Below, one piece after another: positions 8,103-17,851 of a stretch of 64,000 bases of DNA. Below the pieces are notes generated by a model that was not told the origin of the DNA, did not search any database, and worked only from the letters and a program-made list of their open reading frames with translations. This stretch comes from Streptomyces tailanensis (GTDB lineage Bacteria; Actinomycetota; Actinomycetes; Streptomycetales; Streptomycetaceae). The number at the start of each line of letters is the position of its first letter. The stretch's first letter is position 1. The position numbers were made by a program, and so were the translations under genes. The stretch spans positions 5,777 through 69,776 of the forward strand of contig NZ_VTHJ01000045.1 of NCBI RefSeq assembly GCF_008386495.1, in the 5' to 3' direction.

Positions 8103-9569
8103 TCAGCGCGTCGCGGCCACTCCGGCCTCGGATCCCGGTTCGTCGAACTTCCGCCGGACGTAGGAGAGATCCCTGAGGAGGTCCGCCGAGGTGAACCACC
8201 GGCTGCGGGACCGTTGCGGCACGTCGAACGGCAGGGCGCCCGTCGCCTCCCAGCGGAGACGTCCGTCGGGGTCGATGAAACTGCGGGTCTGCCCCCTGTT
8301 GTCCGGGTGCAGGCAGTAGGGGATGTCCAGATAGCCCTTCCGGAACGCCTGCAACAGGGCACGGCCCACGTCCGGGTCGAGGTTCAGCACCGCGTCGACC
8401 AGTGCCGCGGCCTCCTCGTAGGTCGCGGAGTCGGTTCCAGCGTCGACGGGGGTCCGCGGCACCCGGCGGGCTGCCCGGGCCGCGTACTCCAGGGCGCGGA
8501 CGTTCTCCTCGATGCTCGGGATGCGCCGGGACTCCGCGGCCGTCTTGACGATCATCCGCTGCGCGCCGCCCGTGACAGCGAGTTCGACCGCCTGTCCGAG
8601 CAGGCGGTAGGCACCGTCGCGCGTCTGCGGATAGAGGCCCATGTACGCGTAGACGACGACGTGCCAATCGGCGGTCGGCAGCAGTTCCCCGCACAGCCGC
8701 CGCAGCGCGCCGACGGCCTCGCGGTCCTGCACCGGGTGGGTCTGCTGGGCGTAGCTGACGGAGACACTGCGGATGCCGTGCTGGGCGAAGAAGAGGGCCT
8801 CCAGCACGCTGATGGCCACCAGCTGGCTGGGCGGGCACAGCTGACCGAGCATGCAGCCGCCGAAGGTCTCCAGGTGCGGCTCCACACCGGTGTCGCGGAG
8901 CTGGGCCAACAGCTCGCAGCCGACTGCCCAGTTGTGGACGGACTCGGACAGCGGCGTACGGCCGTACGGCAGGCAGTAGGAGACCGGTCCGCCCTCGGTG
9001 GCGCCCAGGCGCACGGCGCACAGGGCGCGGAAGATGTCGACGGGGTCCGCCGAGCCGTGGCGTACCTGGACGGGGAATTCCGGGCCGTGGATGCCGTCCA
9101 GTACCTGCGCGGTGGTGGCGGCGGGGTGGCTGACCACCAGATAGCCGTTGAGTGCGACGCCGTCGCGCAGGGCGCTCTCGACGGCGGCCAGGTGGCCGAC
9201 CCGGGTGTGGGCGTCGACCGTGATGGTGCCGGCGGTGCGGGCGGCGGCCGCCCGGACCGCCGAGACGAGCTTTCCGCCGATCACCACGGGCATGGCAAAG
9301 AGCCCGGGGTGGGACCGCAGCCTGCGGATGACCCGCAGCCCGTCCTGGCAGCCGTGCCCGTTGACGCTGCTGATCACGACGAACGCTGGGCGGATCGCGG
9401 CACAGCGGGTGACCAGCAGGTCGTCGGGGACGCAGGGGCCGAGGTTCACGACGTCGTGGCCGAGTTCCTCCAGGAGCAGTTGCAGGAACACCAGGTTCCA
9501 GGTGTGGGAGTCGGACGCCATCGACGTCACGACGACGGTCCGCCGCGTCCCGGTTCGCGCATCAGTCAT
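8103..9569 (-). CDS. Fused B12-binding and catalytic methylaspartate mutase-like protein
   Basis: Glutamate (methylaspartate) mutases move glycine across carbon using adenosylcobalamin, turning L-Glu into 3-methyl-Asp. They usually have separate small (S) and large (E) chains. This 488-aa protein joins both. Residues 10-140 form a B12-binding Rossmann domain with a D20-S-H22 motif, SSVNGHG and VIGGKLV. From about 190 onward it resembles the E chain (PYGRTPLSESVHNWAVG, ETFGGCMLGQLCPPSQL, then IVKTAAESRRIPS). Oddities: the usual DxHxxG reads DSHTWN, with Asn25 for Gly, and the E part is shorter than a free-standing E chain. The ATG overlaps the decarboxylase gene by 8 nt. Last gene of the accessory operon; no frame break seen. 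Confidence 0.75.
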   Translation of the reverse strand: MTDARTGTRRTVVVTSMASDSHTWNLVFLQLLLEELGHDVVNLGPCVPDDLLVTRCAAIRPAFVVISSVNGHGCQDGLRVIRRLRSHPGLFAMPVVIGGKLVSAVRAAAARTAGTITVDAHTRVGHLAAVESALRDGVALNGYLVVSHPAATTAQVLDGIHGPEFPVQVRHGSADPVDIFRALCAVRLGATEGGPVSYCLPYGRTPLSESVHNWAVGCELLAQLRDTGVEPHLETFGGCMLGQLCPPSQLVAISVLEALFFAQHGIRSVSVSYAQQTHPVQDREAVGALRRLCGELLPTADWHVVVYAYMGLYPQTRDGAYRLLGQAVELAVTGGAQRMIVKTAAESRRIPSIEENVRALEYAARAARRVPRTPVDAGTDSATYEEAAALVDAVLNLDPDVGRALLQAFRKGYLDIPYCLHPDNRGQTRSFIDPDGRLRWEATGALPFDVPQRSRSRWFTSADLLRDLSYVRRKFDEPGSEAGVAATR

Positions 9570-10815
9570 GTGCCCGTTTCACCTTCCGGTAGGTCCGTAC
9601 GTGCTCGATGCGGGAGACGGAGACCACGTCGCCGCTGCGGACCACCGCCTCGGCCGGGGCGGGCCTGCCCAGGAACATCAGGAGGCTGGCCGTGGGGCCG
9701 TAGGCTCCGGTGTTGGGCATGGCGACGAGGTCGCCGGGGCGCAGTCCGGCGGGAACCTCGACGTCCCGTCCGAGGGTGTCGCCGGGGGTGCACAACGGTC
9801 CGGCGAGGGTCACGCGTTCGGTCTCCGTGGACTCGGACTCCACACGTACCGACACCGGGAGGATCCGGCCCAGGCCGGACAGTCCGCCGAAGGTGTTGAT
9901 CCCGGTGTCGGGGATGACGAAGGTCCGGCCCCGGCTGACCTTGACGTTGCTGACCGTCGCCAGCAGGGTCCCGCAGTCGCCGGCCAGATAGCGGCCCGAC
10001 TCGACGGCGAGCCGTGGGGTGCCCTGCCGCCAGCCGGGGAACCGCGCGTCGAGGGCGGCTCCGAGCGCGGCGCGCAGGGCGGGGTAGGCCGTCCGCTCGC
10101 CGCGCTGTCCGTAGGGGACCGCGAAGCCGCCGCCGATGTCGAGCAGGCGGAGCGGCACGCCGAGTTCCCGCTCGATGCGTGCGGCGGTGTCGATGGTGTG
10201 CTCGAACTCGGCGATCAGGGCCTGCTCGTCGGCCGCGTTGCTCTGGGAGAACAGGTGCAGGCCCGCGACCGAGATGCCCGGTACCGAGCACAGCCGCGGC
10301 GCCAGGCCGGCGATCGTCTCGCTGTCGATGCCGAACTGGGTGGGCCGGCCGGTCATGCGGACGCCGGTGGCCGCTCTGGCCGTCACGTCGTTGATACGCA
10401 GCAGGCAGTCGGCGACCGTGTCGTGGGCCAGGGCGGCCTCACCGATGTGTTCGAGGTCGGTGAGCGATTCGGCGGAGAACAGCCGGACGCCCTGTTCGAC
10501 CGCCTCGCGCAGTTCGCCGGGGGTCTTGCCGGGCCCGGCGTAGAGGACGGTCCCCGGGTCGTGTCCGGCCTGCAGTGCCGCGGCGAGTTCCCCGGTGGAG
10601 CTGATCTCGGCCCGGCAGGCGCGGCCGTCGCCCTCGCGCAGGGCCTGTACGAGGTCCACGTGCGGGTTGGCCTTGAGGGCGTAGAAGACGTCGAACTCCT
10701 CGGGCAGCGCGCCGAACAGGTCGTGCCGGGCGGCGTCGAGGCGGTCGAGGTCGTAGACGTAGAGAGGGGTGCCGTACTGGTCGGCCAGTTCGCTCAGGTG
10801 CGGGTGCGCGGTCAT
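9562..10815 (-). CDS. Fold-III PLP-dependent amino acid decarboxylase
   Basis: This 417-aa protein belongs to the alanine-racemase-fold decarboxylases (DapDC/Orn-DC family). The PLP lysine is Lys48 in FYALKANPH, with substrate-side motifs ISSTGELAAAL, LDIGGGFAVPYG and a C-terminal GPLCTPGDTL. True lysA is elsewhere in this window (35349-36740), so this copy is probably specialised. The cluster context fits enzymes such as VinO or BtrK, which decarboxylate amino acids tethered to a carrier protein: the mutase could supply 3-methyl-Asp and this enzyme could make 3-aminoisobutyryl-carrier protein. It overlaps its upstream neighbour by ATGA and the mutase gene by 8 nt. Family is clear; substrate is inferred. 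Confidence 0.8.
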   Translation of the reverse strand: MTAHPHLSELADQYGTPLYVYDLDRLDAARHDLFGALPEEFDVFYALKANPHVDLVQALREGDGRACRAEISSTGELAAALQAGHDPGTVLYAGPGKTPGELREAVEQGVRLFSAESLTDLEHIGEAALAHDTVADCLLRINDVTARAATGVRMTGRPTQFGIDSETIAGLAPRLCSVPGISVAGLHLFSQSNAADEQALIAEFEHTIDTAARIERELGVPLRLLDIGGGFAVPYGQRGERTAYPALRAALGAALDARFPGWRQGTPRLAVESGRYLAGDCGTLLATVSNVKVSRGRTFVIPDTGINTFGGLSGLGRILPVSVRVESESTETERVTLAGPLCTPGDTLGRDVEVPAGLRPGDLVAMPNTGAYGPTASLLMFLGRPAPAEAVVRSGDVVSVSRIEHVRTYRKVKRAHD

Positions 10816-12309
10816 GCCTTCTCCCCCTCGAGCAGGGCCGCGAGTTCACGGCGGGCGTTCTTGCCGTGCAGGGTGAGGGGGAACTCCTTGAGTACGCGGC
10901 AGATGGTGGGCACCTTCGGCAGTTCCAGGCGCTTGGTGAGTTCGGCGGTGACCTGGTGGGCGTCGAGGTCGCTCTCGACGAACAGGGCGAGTCCGTGGCC
11001 GTCGCCGGGGGCAGCGCGGCGGCGGCGCGTACGCCGGGGATGTCCAGGGCCGCGCTCTCGATCTCCAGGGTGCTCATCCGGAAGCCCTTGTGCTTGAACA
11101 TGTCGTCGCGGCGGCCCTCGAAGTAGAGGTGGCCCTCGTCGTCGAGCCATCCGTAGTCGCCGGTGTGCAGCAGGGGCTCGCCCGTGCGGGGGTCGCGGCG
11201 GAAGGCGCGGGCGGTGTCCTCGGGGTTGCGCCAGTACCCGGCCATCACGTGCGGCCCGGTGGCGACGATCTCCCCACGTCACCGGCAGGCAGCGGGCTGC
11301 CGTCGTCGTCGAGGATCAGCACCCGGGTGCCGGGCAGCGGCAGGCCGACGGAGTCGGGGCGCCCCTGGTCGGCCTCTGGGGGCATGACCGTGATGCGCTT
11401 GGCCTCGGTCTGGCCGTACTGCCGCACCACCCGGGTGCCGGGGAAGTGGGTGCGCAGGGCGTCGATGGTGCTCTGGGGGAGGGCGGCGCCGGTGTTGGTG
11501 AACATGCGCACGGGTGGCACGGGCTGGGCGTCCCGGCCGGCCAGCCGGACGATCATCGTGGCGAGGGACGGGACGATCGGCACGACGGTCACACCGGTCT
11601 CGCGCATGCGCTGCAGGAGACGGAAGTCGGACTCGCCGTCGGCGAGGACGATCTCGCAGCGTGCGACGCAGGTCATCAGGACCTTGCACAGGCCGTAGTC
11701 CCAGGACATGGGGAAGCGGCAGAAGACGACGTCGTCCGGACGGTAGCCGAGCACCTCGGTCAGGGCCCGGCAGGCGAAGGTCACCTGGGCGTGGGGGCAC
11801 ATGACCGCCTTCGGGGCGGCGGTGCTGCCCGAGGTGTAGATCAGCACGGCCAGGTCGTCGGCGGCCACGGGCTCCTCGGGCGGCCCGTCGGCATCCTCGC
11901 CGGCCGGGGCGAGGGCCGGCCGTACGTCGGCCATGTCGTGCACGGGGGCGGGGCTGATCCGCCGCAGCACCGGGGCGCCCGCGGCGTCGGTGAGGACGAG
12001 CTTCGGTTCCGCGTTGCCGACCACGGAGCGGAGGTGGAACTCCTTCATCGCCGGGTTGAGCGGTACGAAGACGGCTCCGGTGCGGGACGTGCCGTAGAAC
12101 ATGGCGGCCAGTTCCCGGCTGGTCGGCAACTGGACCACGACGCGGTCGCCGCGGCCGATGCCCTGGCCGCGCAGCCAGCGGGCGAACGCCCGGCCGGCCG
12201 CGTCGAGTTCACGGTAGGTCCAGCGGCCGTCGGCGTCCCGGATCGCCGGGGCGTCGGGCGCCTCCTCCACGGCGGCGTCCAGCAGGGCGTGGATGGTCTG
12301 GCCGTTCAA
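10812..12309 (-). pseudogene. AMP-forming acyl/amino-acid ligase, two frameshifts
   Basis: ANL-superfamily ligase. The TTG start at 12309 is preceded by GGGGGAG. The first frame holds A3 (LIYTSGSTAAPKAVM) and A5 (VRQYGQTEAK), and ends near 11,272. The second holds MAGYWRNPEDTARAF and LHTGDYGWLDDEGHLYFEGR, to about 11,010. The third holds the C-terminal KNARRELAALLEG. Restoring one G in the run at 11272-11275 (minus strand GGGG to GGGGG) and one C near 11007-11011 rebuilds a continuous 499-aa protein, so both events are single-base losses in homopolymers. By analogy with VinN/VinM it may load an amino acid onto the carrier protein. Could be true decay or base-calling error. Confidence 0.75.
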
Positions 12310-12325
12310 GTGTGTCTCCCCCGTC

Positions 12326-14492
12326 TCACCTTGCTCGGGTGGTGGTCGTGAGCGTGTTCCGCAGGGCGCGGCGGTCGATCTTTCCGTTGGCGTTCAGCGG
12401 CAGGTCCGTCAGGACGGTGAGGCTGCCGGGAACCATGTACTCGGGCAGGCGGGCGCGCAGGGACGCGAGGACGTCGGCCGGGTCGACGCCGTCTCCCGTG
12501 CAGGCGGCCGCGAGGAGGCTCTCGCCGCCGGGGCCGGGGAGGGTCAGCGCGATGGCGTCGCGGACCCGCGGGTGGGCGCGCAGTTCGCTCTCCACCTCGC
12601 CGAGTTCGAGGCGGTAGCCGCGCACCTTCACCTGGTGGTCGAGGCGGCCGAGGTGGATCAGGCCGCCCTCAGCGGAACGCACCCGGTCGCCGGTGCGGTA
12701 CCAGAGCCGGTCGCCGGGGCCGTCGGGGGCGTCGACGGCGGCGGCCCTGTCGTCGCCGGGCTCGTACCGCAGGAAGCGGCCGGCGTTGTCGGCGGGGTCG
12801 AGATAGCCCGGGAAACGCTGGACGCCCCGTACGCACAGCTCGCCCTCGTCGGCGGGGCAGCTGTCGTCGTCCACGACGAGCTGTTCCAGACCGGGGTACA
12901 GCCGGCCGATCGTACGGTGCCGTTCGCGGGGAGCGGGTCGGCCGGAGTGGCCGGCAGCCGGTACTGGGTGCAGCTCAGCGTGAGCTCCGTCGGGCCGTAC
13001 AGGTTCTCCAGCACGCTGTCGGGGGCGGCTGCCTGCCAGGTCGCGGCCTGGTCCGTGGTCAGCGGCTCGCCGCAGAAAAGGCTCCAGCGCAGCGTGGGCA
13101 TGCTGCCGGGGGCCAGCCCGCGCAGCCGCCGGGCGAGTGAGATCACCGATGGCACGGAGAACCAGTGGGTGATGCGTTCCCGGGCGACGAAACGGGGGGC
13201 CAGCAGGTCGGCCCGGTCGGGTACGACGACCGTCGCTCCGGAGCTCCAGGCCGCGAACAGGTCGAAGACGGAGAGGTCGAAGGTGAGGTCGAAGGTCTGG
13301 GAGAGCCGGTCGCCGACGCCGATGCCGTACCGGGCGGTCACGTGGTCCAGGTACGCCGAGACGTTGCGGTGCCGGATGGGCACGCCCTTCGGGGTGCCGG
13401 TGGATCCCGAGGTGAACAGGATGTAGCAGATGTCGTCCGGTCCGGCATGGCCCCGGGCGTCCTCACGGTCCCGGGCCCCGTCCGGGTCCGGGGCGTCCTC
13501 CGGGTCGTGGCCGGGCGCCGTGACGTCGGCCGCCAGCACCGGGACCGGCAGCTCCACACCCGCGTGCCCGGGGTCGGCCAGGACACAGTCCAGTGCGGCC
13601 GCCTTCGCCGTCGCCGCCGTGCGCGGGGGCGGGAAGCCGGGGTGGAGCGGCACCACGGTGGCGCCGAGGCGCTGTACGGCGAGGTAGCCGGCGTAGGCGG
13701 TCAGGGTGCGCAGGGCGAGCAGGCCGACCCGGCGGGGGTGCCGGCCGCCCGTGGTGGCCGCCAGGGCGGCGGCCAGCCGTCCGGCGAGTCGTCGGCGTAG
13801 CGGACGAGTGCTCCGGGGTCGGCGCGCACCGTGTCGGCGACGTGATGCAGCGCGGGCAGCAGCCCCTCCACCCACGTGCCTCCGGCGACGGCCGGGTCCG
13901 GCGCGTCGGTGAGTTCGAGCCAGCGGTACCCGGTGTACGGCGCCGGCTCCACGGCCTCGCCGAGGGCGTGGCGGTCCCGGCTGACGGCCTGGGGTGTCGT
14001 ACGGGACAGGGGTGTGAGGACGTCGCGGAGTTCGTGGTCGTCGAGGAGGCCCTCGTACGCCGTCTGGGTGCCGTGCGAGGTGAGTGCGTCGAAGTCGTCG
14101 CGGACGGACCACTTCTGCCCGGTCTGCCGGCGGAGCACCAGCCAGTGCGAGGTCTCCGCCGCGCCGTACGACGGGGACCAGGGGATGTGGCGGGTGTTGC
14201 CGACGGCGAGTACGGCTCCGTGCCGGGCCAGTTCGGCGTCGAGCGCCTCGCGTGCCGCGGTCCAGTCGTCCGCGCCCCGGTAGGCGAGTCCACGTCCCCG
14301 GTCGTCGATGTCCACACGGGAGTGGTGGGAGAAGGCCAGCCCGCCGTCGGGCGGGTCGGTGCGCACCCGCAGGCCGACGGACGCCGCGAGTGTGTCCCCG
14401 ATGCCGGGGACGCGGGGTTCGAGGTAGGCCACCAGGCTCGCGGTGTAGCGGCTCAGCTCTGCCGGGACGCGCGCTGCGGGAGGCTCACTCAC
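12326..14492 (-). pseudogene. BtrH-like N-terminal region fused to an adenylation domain, two frameshifts
   Basis: The GTG start overlaps the PPTase stop by 8 nt. The first ~225 residues contain FSHHSRVDIDDRG and GNTRHIPWSPSYG, then SHWLVLRR. This loosely resembles the cysteine-protease-fold N-terminal domain of BtrH-type acyltransferases, but I am unsure. After a single-base loss near 13,790 an NRPS-type A domain follows (ILFTSGSTGTPKGVPIRHRN, NLYGPTELTLS). A second loss near 12,917 precedes WYRTGDRVR, QVKVRGYRLELGEVE and the A10 motif LNANGKIDRRAL. Repaired length is 722 aa. No carrier domain follows, so the partner is probably the separate ACP upstream. Likely role: adenylation of an amino acid and transfer to or from the ACP. 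Confidence 0.65.
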
Positions 14493-15111
14493 TCTGGTCT
14501 CCAGGGGCTTTCGGTCGGGAAGTCGGTGCGGGGAGCGCCGTGTAGGCGCAGCTCAAGGGGATCGGCGACTGATCGCGCAGGCTCACCCACCGGTGGCGGC
14601 CCCAGGCGCCCCGCCGGGCATACGGGGTGACGTCGGCGGACCACAGGTCGCCCGCGAGCCCGGTGCCCTCGGCCTTGACGATGGCCTCCCGCACGGTCCA
14701 CAGCCAGGCGAACTCCGATGCCCGCGGGCCCATGGGGAGGAGGGCGAGCTGCTCGGCGTGGCCCTGCGCACAGCGGCGCAGGAGGGCGTCGGACACGATG
14801 TCCGGCGGGTGCTGGAGGTCCACGCCGACGGCGTGGTCGAGGGCGGCGCAGGCGGCGACCGCGTCGCCGTCGTGGCTGACGCTGATGCCGATCCGGGGCC
14901 GGCCGAGGAGCCGGGGGCCGCCGCGGTCGGTGTACGTGACGGGCGCGTGCCGTGCCTCGGGGAAGTGGGCGGCCAGCAGCCGGCGCAGCGCCCGGCGCGC
15001 GGCGAGGTGCTCGCGGGCGCGCCAGGCGGGCAGGTGCTCGGCCCCTGCCAGGTCCTGCGGGGTGAGGCCGGTCCGGTCGTCGGCCGGGGAGTCCGCGTGC
15101 TCCATGGTCAC
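14485..15111 (-). CDS. 4'-phosphopantetheinyl transferase (Sfp type)
   Basis: Transfers phosphopantetheine from CoA to the serine of carrier proteins. At 208 aa, it has the family motifs: basic N-terminal AWRAREHLAARRAL, then GISVSHDGDAVAA, VGVDL (metal-binding Asp), and W-TVREAIVKAEGTG (Glu/Lys pair). It lies between the ACP gene and the adenylating gene, so it probably activates that ACP and possibly the NRPS carriers elsewhere in the chromosome. The frame is intact although neighbours on both sides are broken. Confidence 0.88.
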   Translation of the reverse strand: MTMEHADSPADDRTGLTPQDLAGAEHLPAWRAREHLAARRALRRLLAAHFPEARHAPVTYTDRGGPRLLGRPRIGISVSHDGDAVAACAALDHAVGVDLQHPPDIVSDALLRRCAQGHAEQLALLPMGPRASEFAWLWTVREAIVKAEGTGLAGDLWSADVTPYARRGAWGRHRWVSLRDQSPIPLSCAYTALPAPTSRPKAPGDQSE

Positions 15112-15146
15112 CCAGCTGCCGGGGGCCGCCTCGGTGTGCAGTCGGT

Positions 15147-15851
15147 CTATTCACGGTCGAGCGCGCGGTTCAGCAGCGAGCAGAGGCCTTCGATGCTCTG
15201 CAGGTTCTCGGGCACCAGGTCGGCCGGGGCGAACTCCACGGCGAAACGTTCCTCGAGGATCTCCACGACCTCCACCATCCGGATCGAGTTGAATTCCGGA
15301 CGGTCGGTCAACTTCCCTGCGGTCAGGGCGCTTTCGTCGATGCCGAGGACGGAGGCCACGACCTCGCGCACGGCTGCTCCGGCCCCGAACACGGCGGTGT
15401 CCCCGCGCAGCGCGGCGGCGGCCCGCTCGAACAGGCCGGGCGGTTCGGCCCGGCCGCGGTCCACCCGGCGGAAGGCGAGGTAGGCGTGCTCGACGAGACC
15501 GTCCCAGCCCTCCAGGTGCCGGCGCACCGGCTCCTTCATCGGGGCCCCGCTGAACTCCTCCAGGTAGGCGGCGTGCAGCCGGCGGGAACGGGCGAGCAGC
15601 CAGGTCTCGAGGGTGAAGGCATCCAGCGCCGCACGCCGGTCGGGGTGCTCGGCGTAACCGCGCAGGTATTCCGCCGCCGGGCCGGACACGTACCCGGGCT
15701 CGGGCCGCGCACCGGTCGGCCGTGAGGTGAACCGTACGGTCTCGGCCCCGTCCGGCAGCGCCTTGAGGAGTGCGGTGTACTCGTCCCGCTGGTACGGGAG
15801 GTGTACGGGGCGGGCGCGGCCCCACTGGGTGTCGTTGTGGTAGGCGTCGCT
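15147..15851 (-). pseudogene. ACP-bearing protein, 5' end missing
   Basis: The C-terminal ~80 residues form an acyl carrier protein: the phosphopantetheine serine lies in DRPEFNSIRMVEVVEILEERF. Ahead of it come ~150 residues with no function I can assign (LETWLLARSRRLHAAYLEEF). The only in-frame start is a GTG at 15689, but coding-like sequence in the same frame (ISDAYHNDTQWGRARP) continues to about 15,851. It then runs straight into the opposite-strand acyl-CoA dehydrogenase, which also lacks its 5' end. I read this as a gene cut at the junction; from the GTG it would still make a 180-aa protein with a complete ACP. YHNDTQWG may be part of an acyltransferase domain. Confidence 0.6.
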
Positions 15852-15853
15852 GA

Positions 15854-16708
15854 TCGTGGACGATCCAGCGTCTGGCCAACCCGGACCAGTCGTCCGCCCT
15901 GCTGCCCGAACTGGTCGGCGGCCGGCTGGCCGCGGTGGGGTTCAGCGAGACCGGGGCGGGCTCCGACGTGACCGCCATGACCACCAGGATCGAGGTGTCG
16001 GGCGACTCGGTGGTCCTGGACGGCCACAAGGTGTGGGTCACCGGCGCGCACTACGCCGACCTGCTGGTCGTCTTCGGGCAGTGCGAGGGGGGCGCGGCGG
16101 TCGTCGTGGTGCCCACGTCGGCGCCCGGGGTGCAGGTGGAGCGGGTCGCCGATCCGCTGGGGTGCCGGGCGGCCGGGCATGCGAACGTGCGCTTCGACTC
16201 GGTGCGGCTGCCGCTCTCCAGTCTGCTCGGCACCCCGGGCATGCCGCTGCCGTTGCTGGACACCACGGCTCTGGCCTACGGCCGGATCTCGGTGGCCTGG
16301 GGCTGCGTGGGGATCCTGCGCGCGTGCCGGAACACGGCGGCACGGCATGCCGCCTCGCGGGTCCAGTTCGGCAAACCGCTCAATGAACACCAGCTCGTGG
16401 CAGATCACCTCGCCGACCTGTTCGTGGCCGAGCAGGTCGCGACCCAGTCGTGTGCGCACGCCAGCGCGTGCTGGGACGCCGGTTCCCCGGACCTCGTCGT
16501 GGCGACCGTGCTGGCCAAGCACGTCAGCGCAGGCCACGCGGCCCGGGGTGCGGCCACGGCGATGCAGGTGCTGGCGTCGGCGGGGGCGCGGGACGGCCAT
16601 GTCGTGGCGCGGGCGTACCGGGACGCGAAGCTGATGGAAATCATCGAAGGCAGCAACGAAATCTGCCAGGTGATCCTGGCGCAGCACGCCGTGGCGACGG
16701 CGCAGTGA
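15854..16708 (+). pseudogene. FkbI-like acyl-CoA dehydrogenase, 5' end missing
   Basis: Flavin-dependent acyl-CoA/acyl-ACP dehydrogenase. The open frame starts after a TGA at 15851-15853 and reads SWTIQRLANPDQ, then GFSETGAGSDV (FAD-binding), VQFGKPLNEHQLVADHLAD and the C-terminal EIIEGSNEICQVIL. About 90 N-terminal residues typical of the family are absent. The GTG at 15935 is a possible internal start but would remove more of the first helical domain. It lies 17 nt ahead of the FkbH-like gene, so it is probably the FkbI partner that oxidises glyceryl-ACP toward hydroxy- or methoxymalonyl-ACP. Confidence 0.75.
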
Positions 16709-16725
16709 CCATCCTGGGGGAATCC

Positions 16726-17831
16726 ATGCCTGAAGAGCCGGCCACCGTGAAGTGCCTGGTCTGGGACCTGGACAACACGCTCTGGCAGGGCACGCTGTCG
16801 GAGGGCGACGAGGTGCGGCTGCCGGACTGGGTACGGGAACTGATCGTCGAGCTGGACTCCCGGGGCATCCTGCAGTCGGTCGCCAGCAAGAACGACCACG
16901 ACCTGGCCTGGGCCCGGCTGGAGGAGCTGGGCGTCGCCGAGTACTTCGTCCTGCCGAGGATCGGGTGGGGCCCGAAGTCGGATTCGGTGCGGTCCATCGC
17001 CGAGCGGCTGAAGTTCGCCCACGGCACCATCGCGTTCGTCGACGACCAGCCCGCCGAGCGGGCCGAAGTCGCCTTCCACCTGCCGGACGTCCGGTGCTAC
17101 GCCGCCGACCAGCTGGGAGAACTGGCGGAGCTACCGGAATTCAGTCCGCGGAACGTCACCGTGGACTCCCGGCGGCGCCGCCAGATGTACCAGGCCGGAT
17201 TCCGGCGTGAGGCCGAGCAGACCGCATTCCGCGGGCCGGACGAGGAGTTCCTGCGCTCGCTCGAGCTGGAGATGCACATCGCCAGGGCGAGCGAGGAACA
17301 GCTGTCGCGTGTGGAGGAGCTCACACTCTGCACCAGCCAGATGAACGCGACAGGGGTCCACTACTCCGACGCGGACCTGCGGGGACTGCTGGCCGACCCC
17401 GGGCACGAGGTGCTGGTGACCACCATGGCCGACCGGTTCGGGCCGCACGGCGCGGTCGGTGTGCTGCTGCTGGAGACGCGTCCTGAGGTCTGGCACATCA
17501 AGCTGCTGGCGACCTCCTGCCGCGTGGTGTCGTTCGGAGCGGGCGCGGCGATCCTGAACTGGCTGATCGACCAGGCCGCGCGGGCGGATGCCCATCTCGT
17601 CGCCGATTTCCGGCCCACGGAGCGCAACCGGATGATGGAGATCGCCTACCGGTTCGCCGGTTTCGGCGACGGGTCCTGCACGTGCCCGGGCACGCTGCCG
17701 CGGCGAACGCCGACGCTCTGCAGCGGCTGCACCTCTCTCCGGCGCGGCGCGAGCCGCATGCGACGATCCGGGTCAGCGCACCGGACCTGGCCGCGGACCG
17801 CCGCGTGGCCGCGGCGGGGCCGACGCGCTGA
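16726..17831 (+). pseudogene. FkbH-like glyceryl-ACP synthase, one frameshift
   Basis: HAD-superfamily enzyme that dephosphorylates 1,3-bisphosphoglycerate and loads a glyceryl unit on an ACP, the first step of methoxymalonyl-ACP and related extender units. The HAD motif is LVWDLDNTLWQGTL at residues 9-22; FVDDQPAERAEV and the late ADFRPTERNRMM follow. In the uninterrupted frame the end is scrambled after GFGDG near 17,675. Adding one G to the GGG run restores VLHVPGHAAANADALQRL and a stop at 17831, giving 368 aa, the normal size. Start is ATG at 16726 with GGGGGA upstream. Confidence 0.8.
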
Positions 17832-17851
17832 CCCTGCGCCGACGGGCGCGC

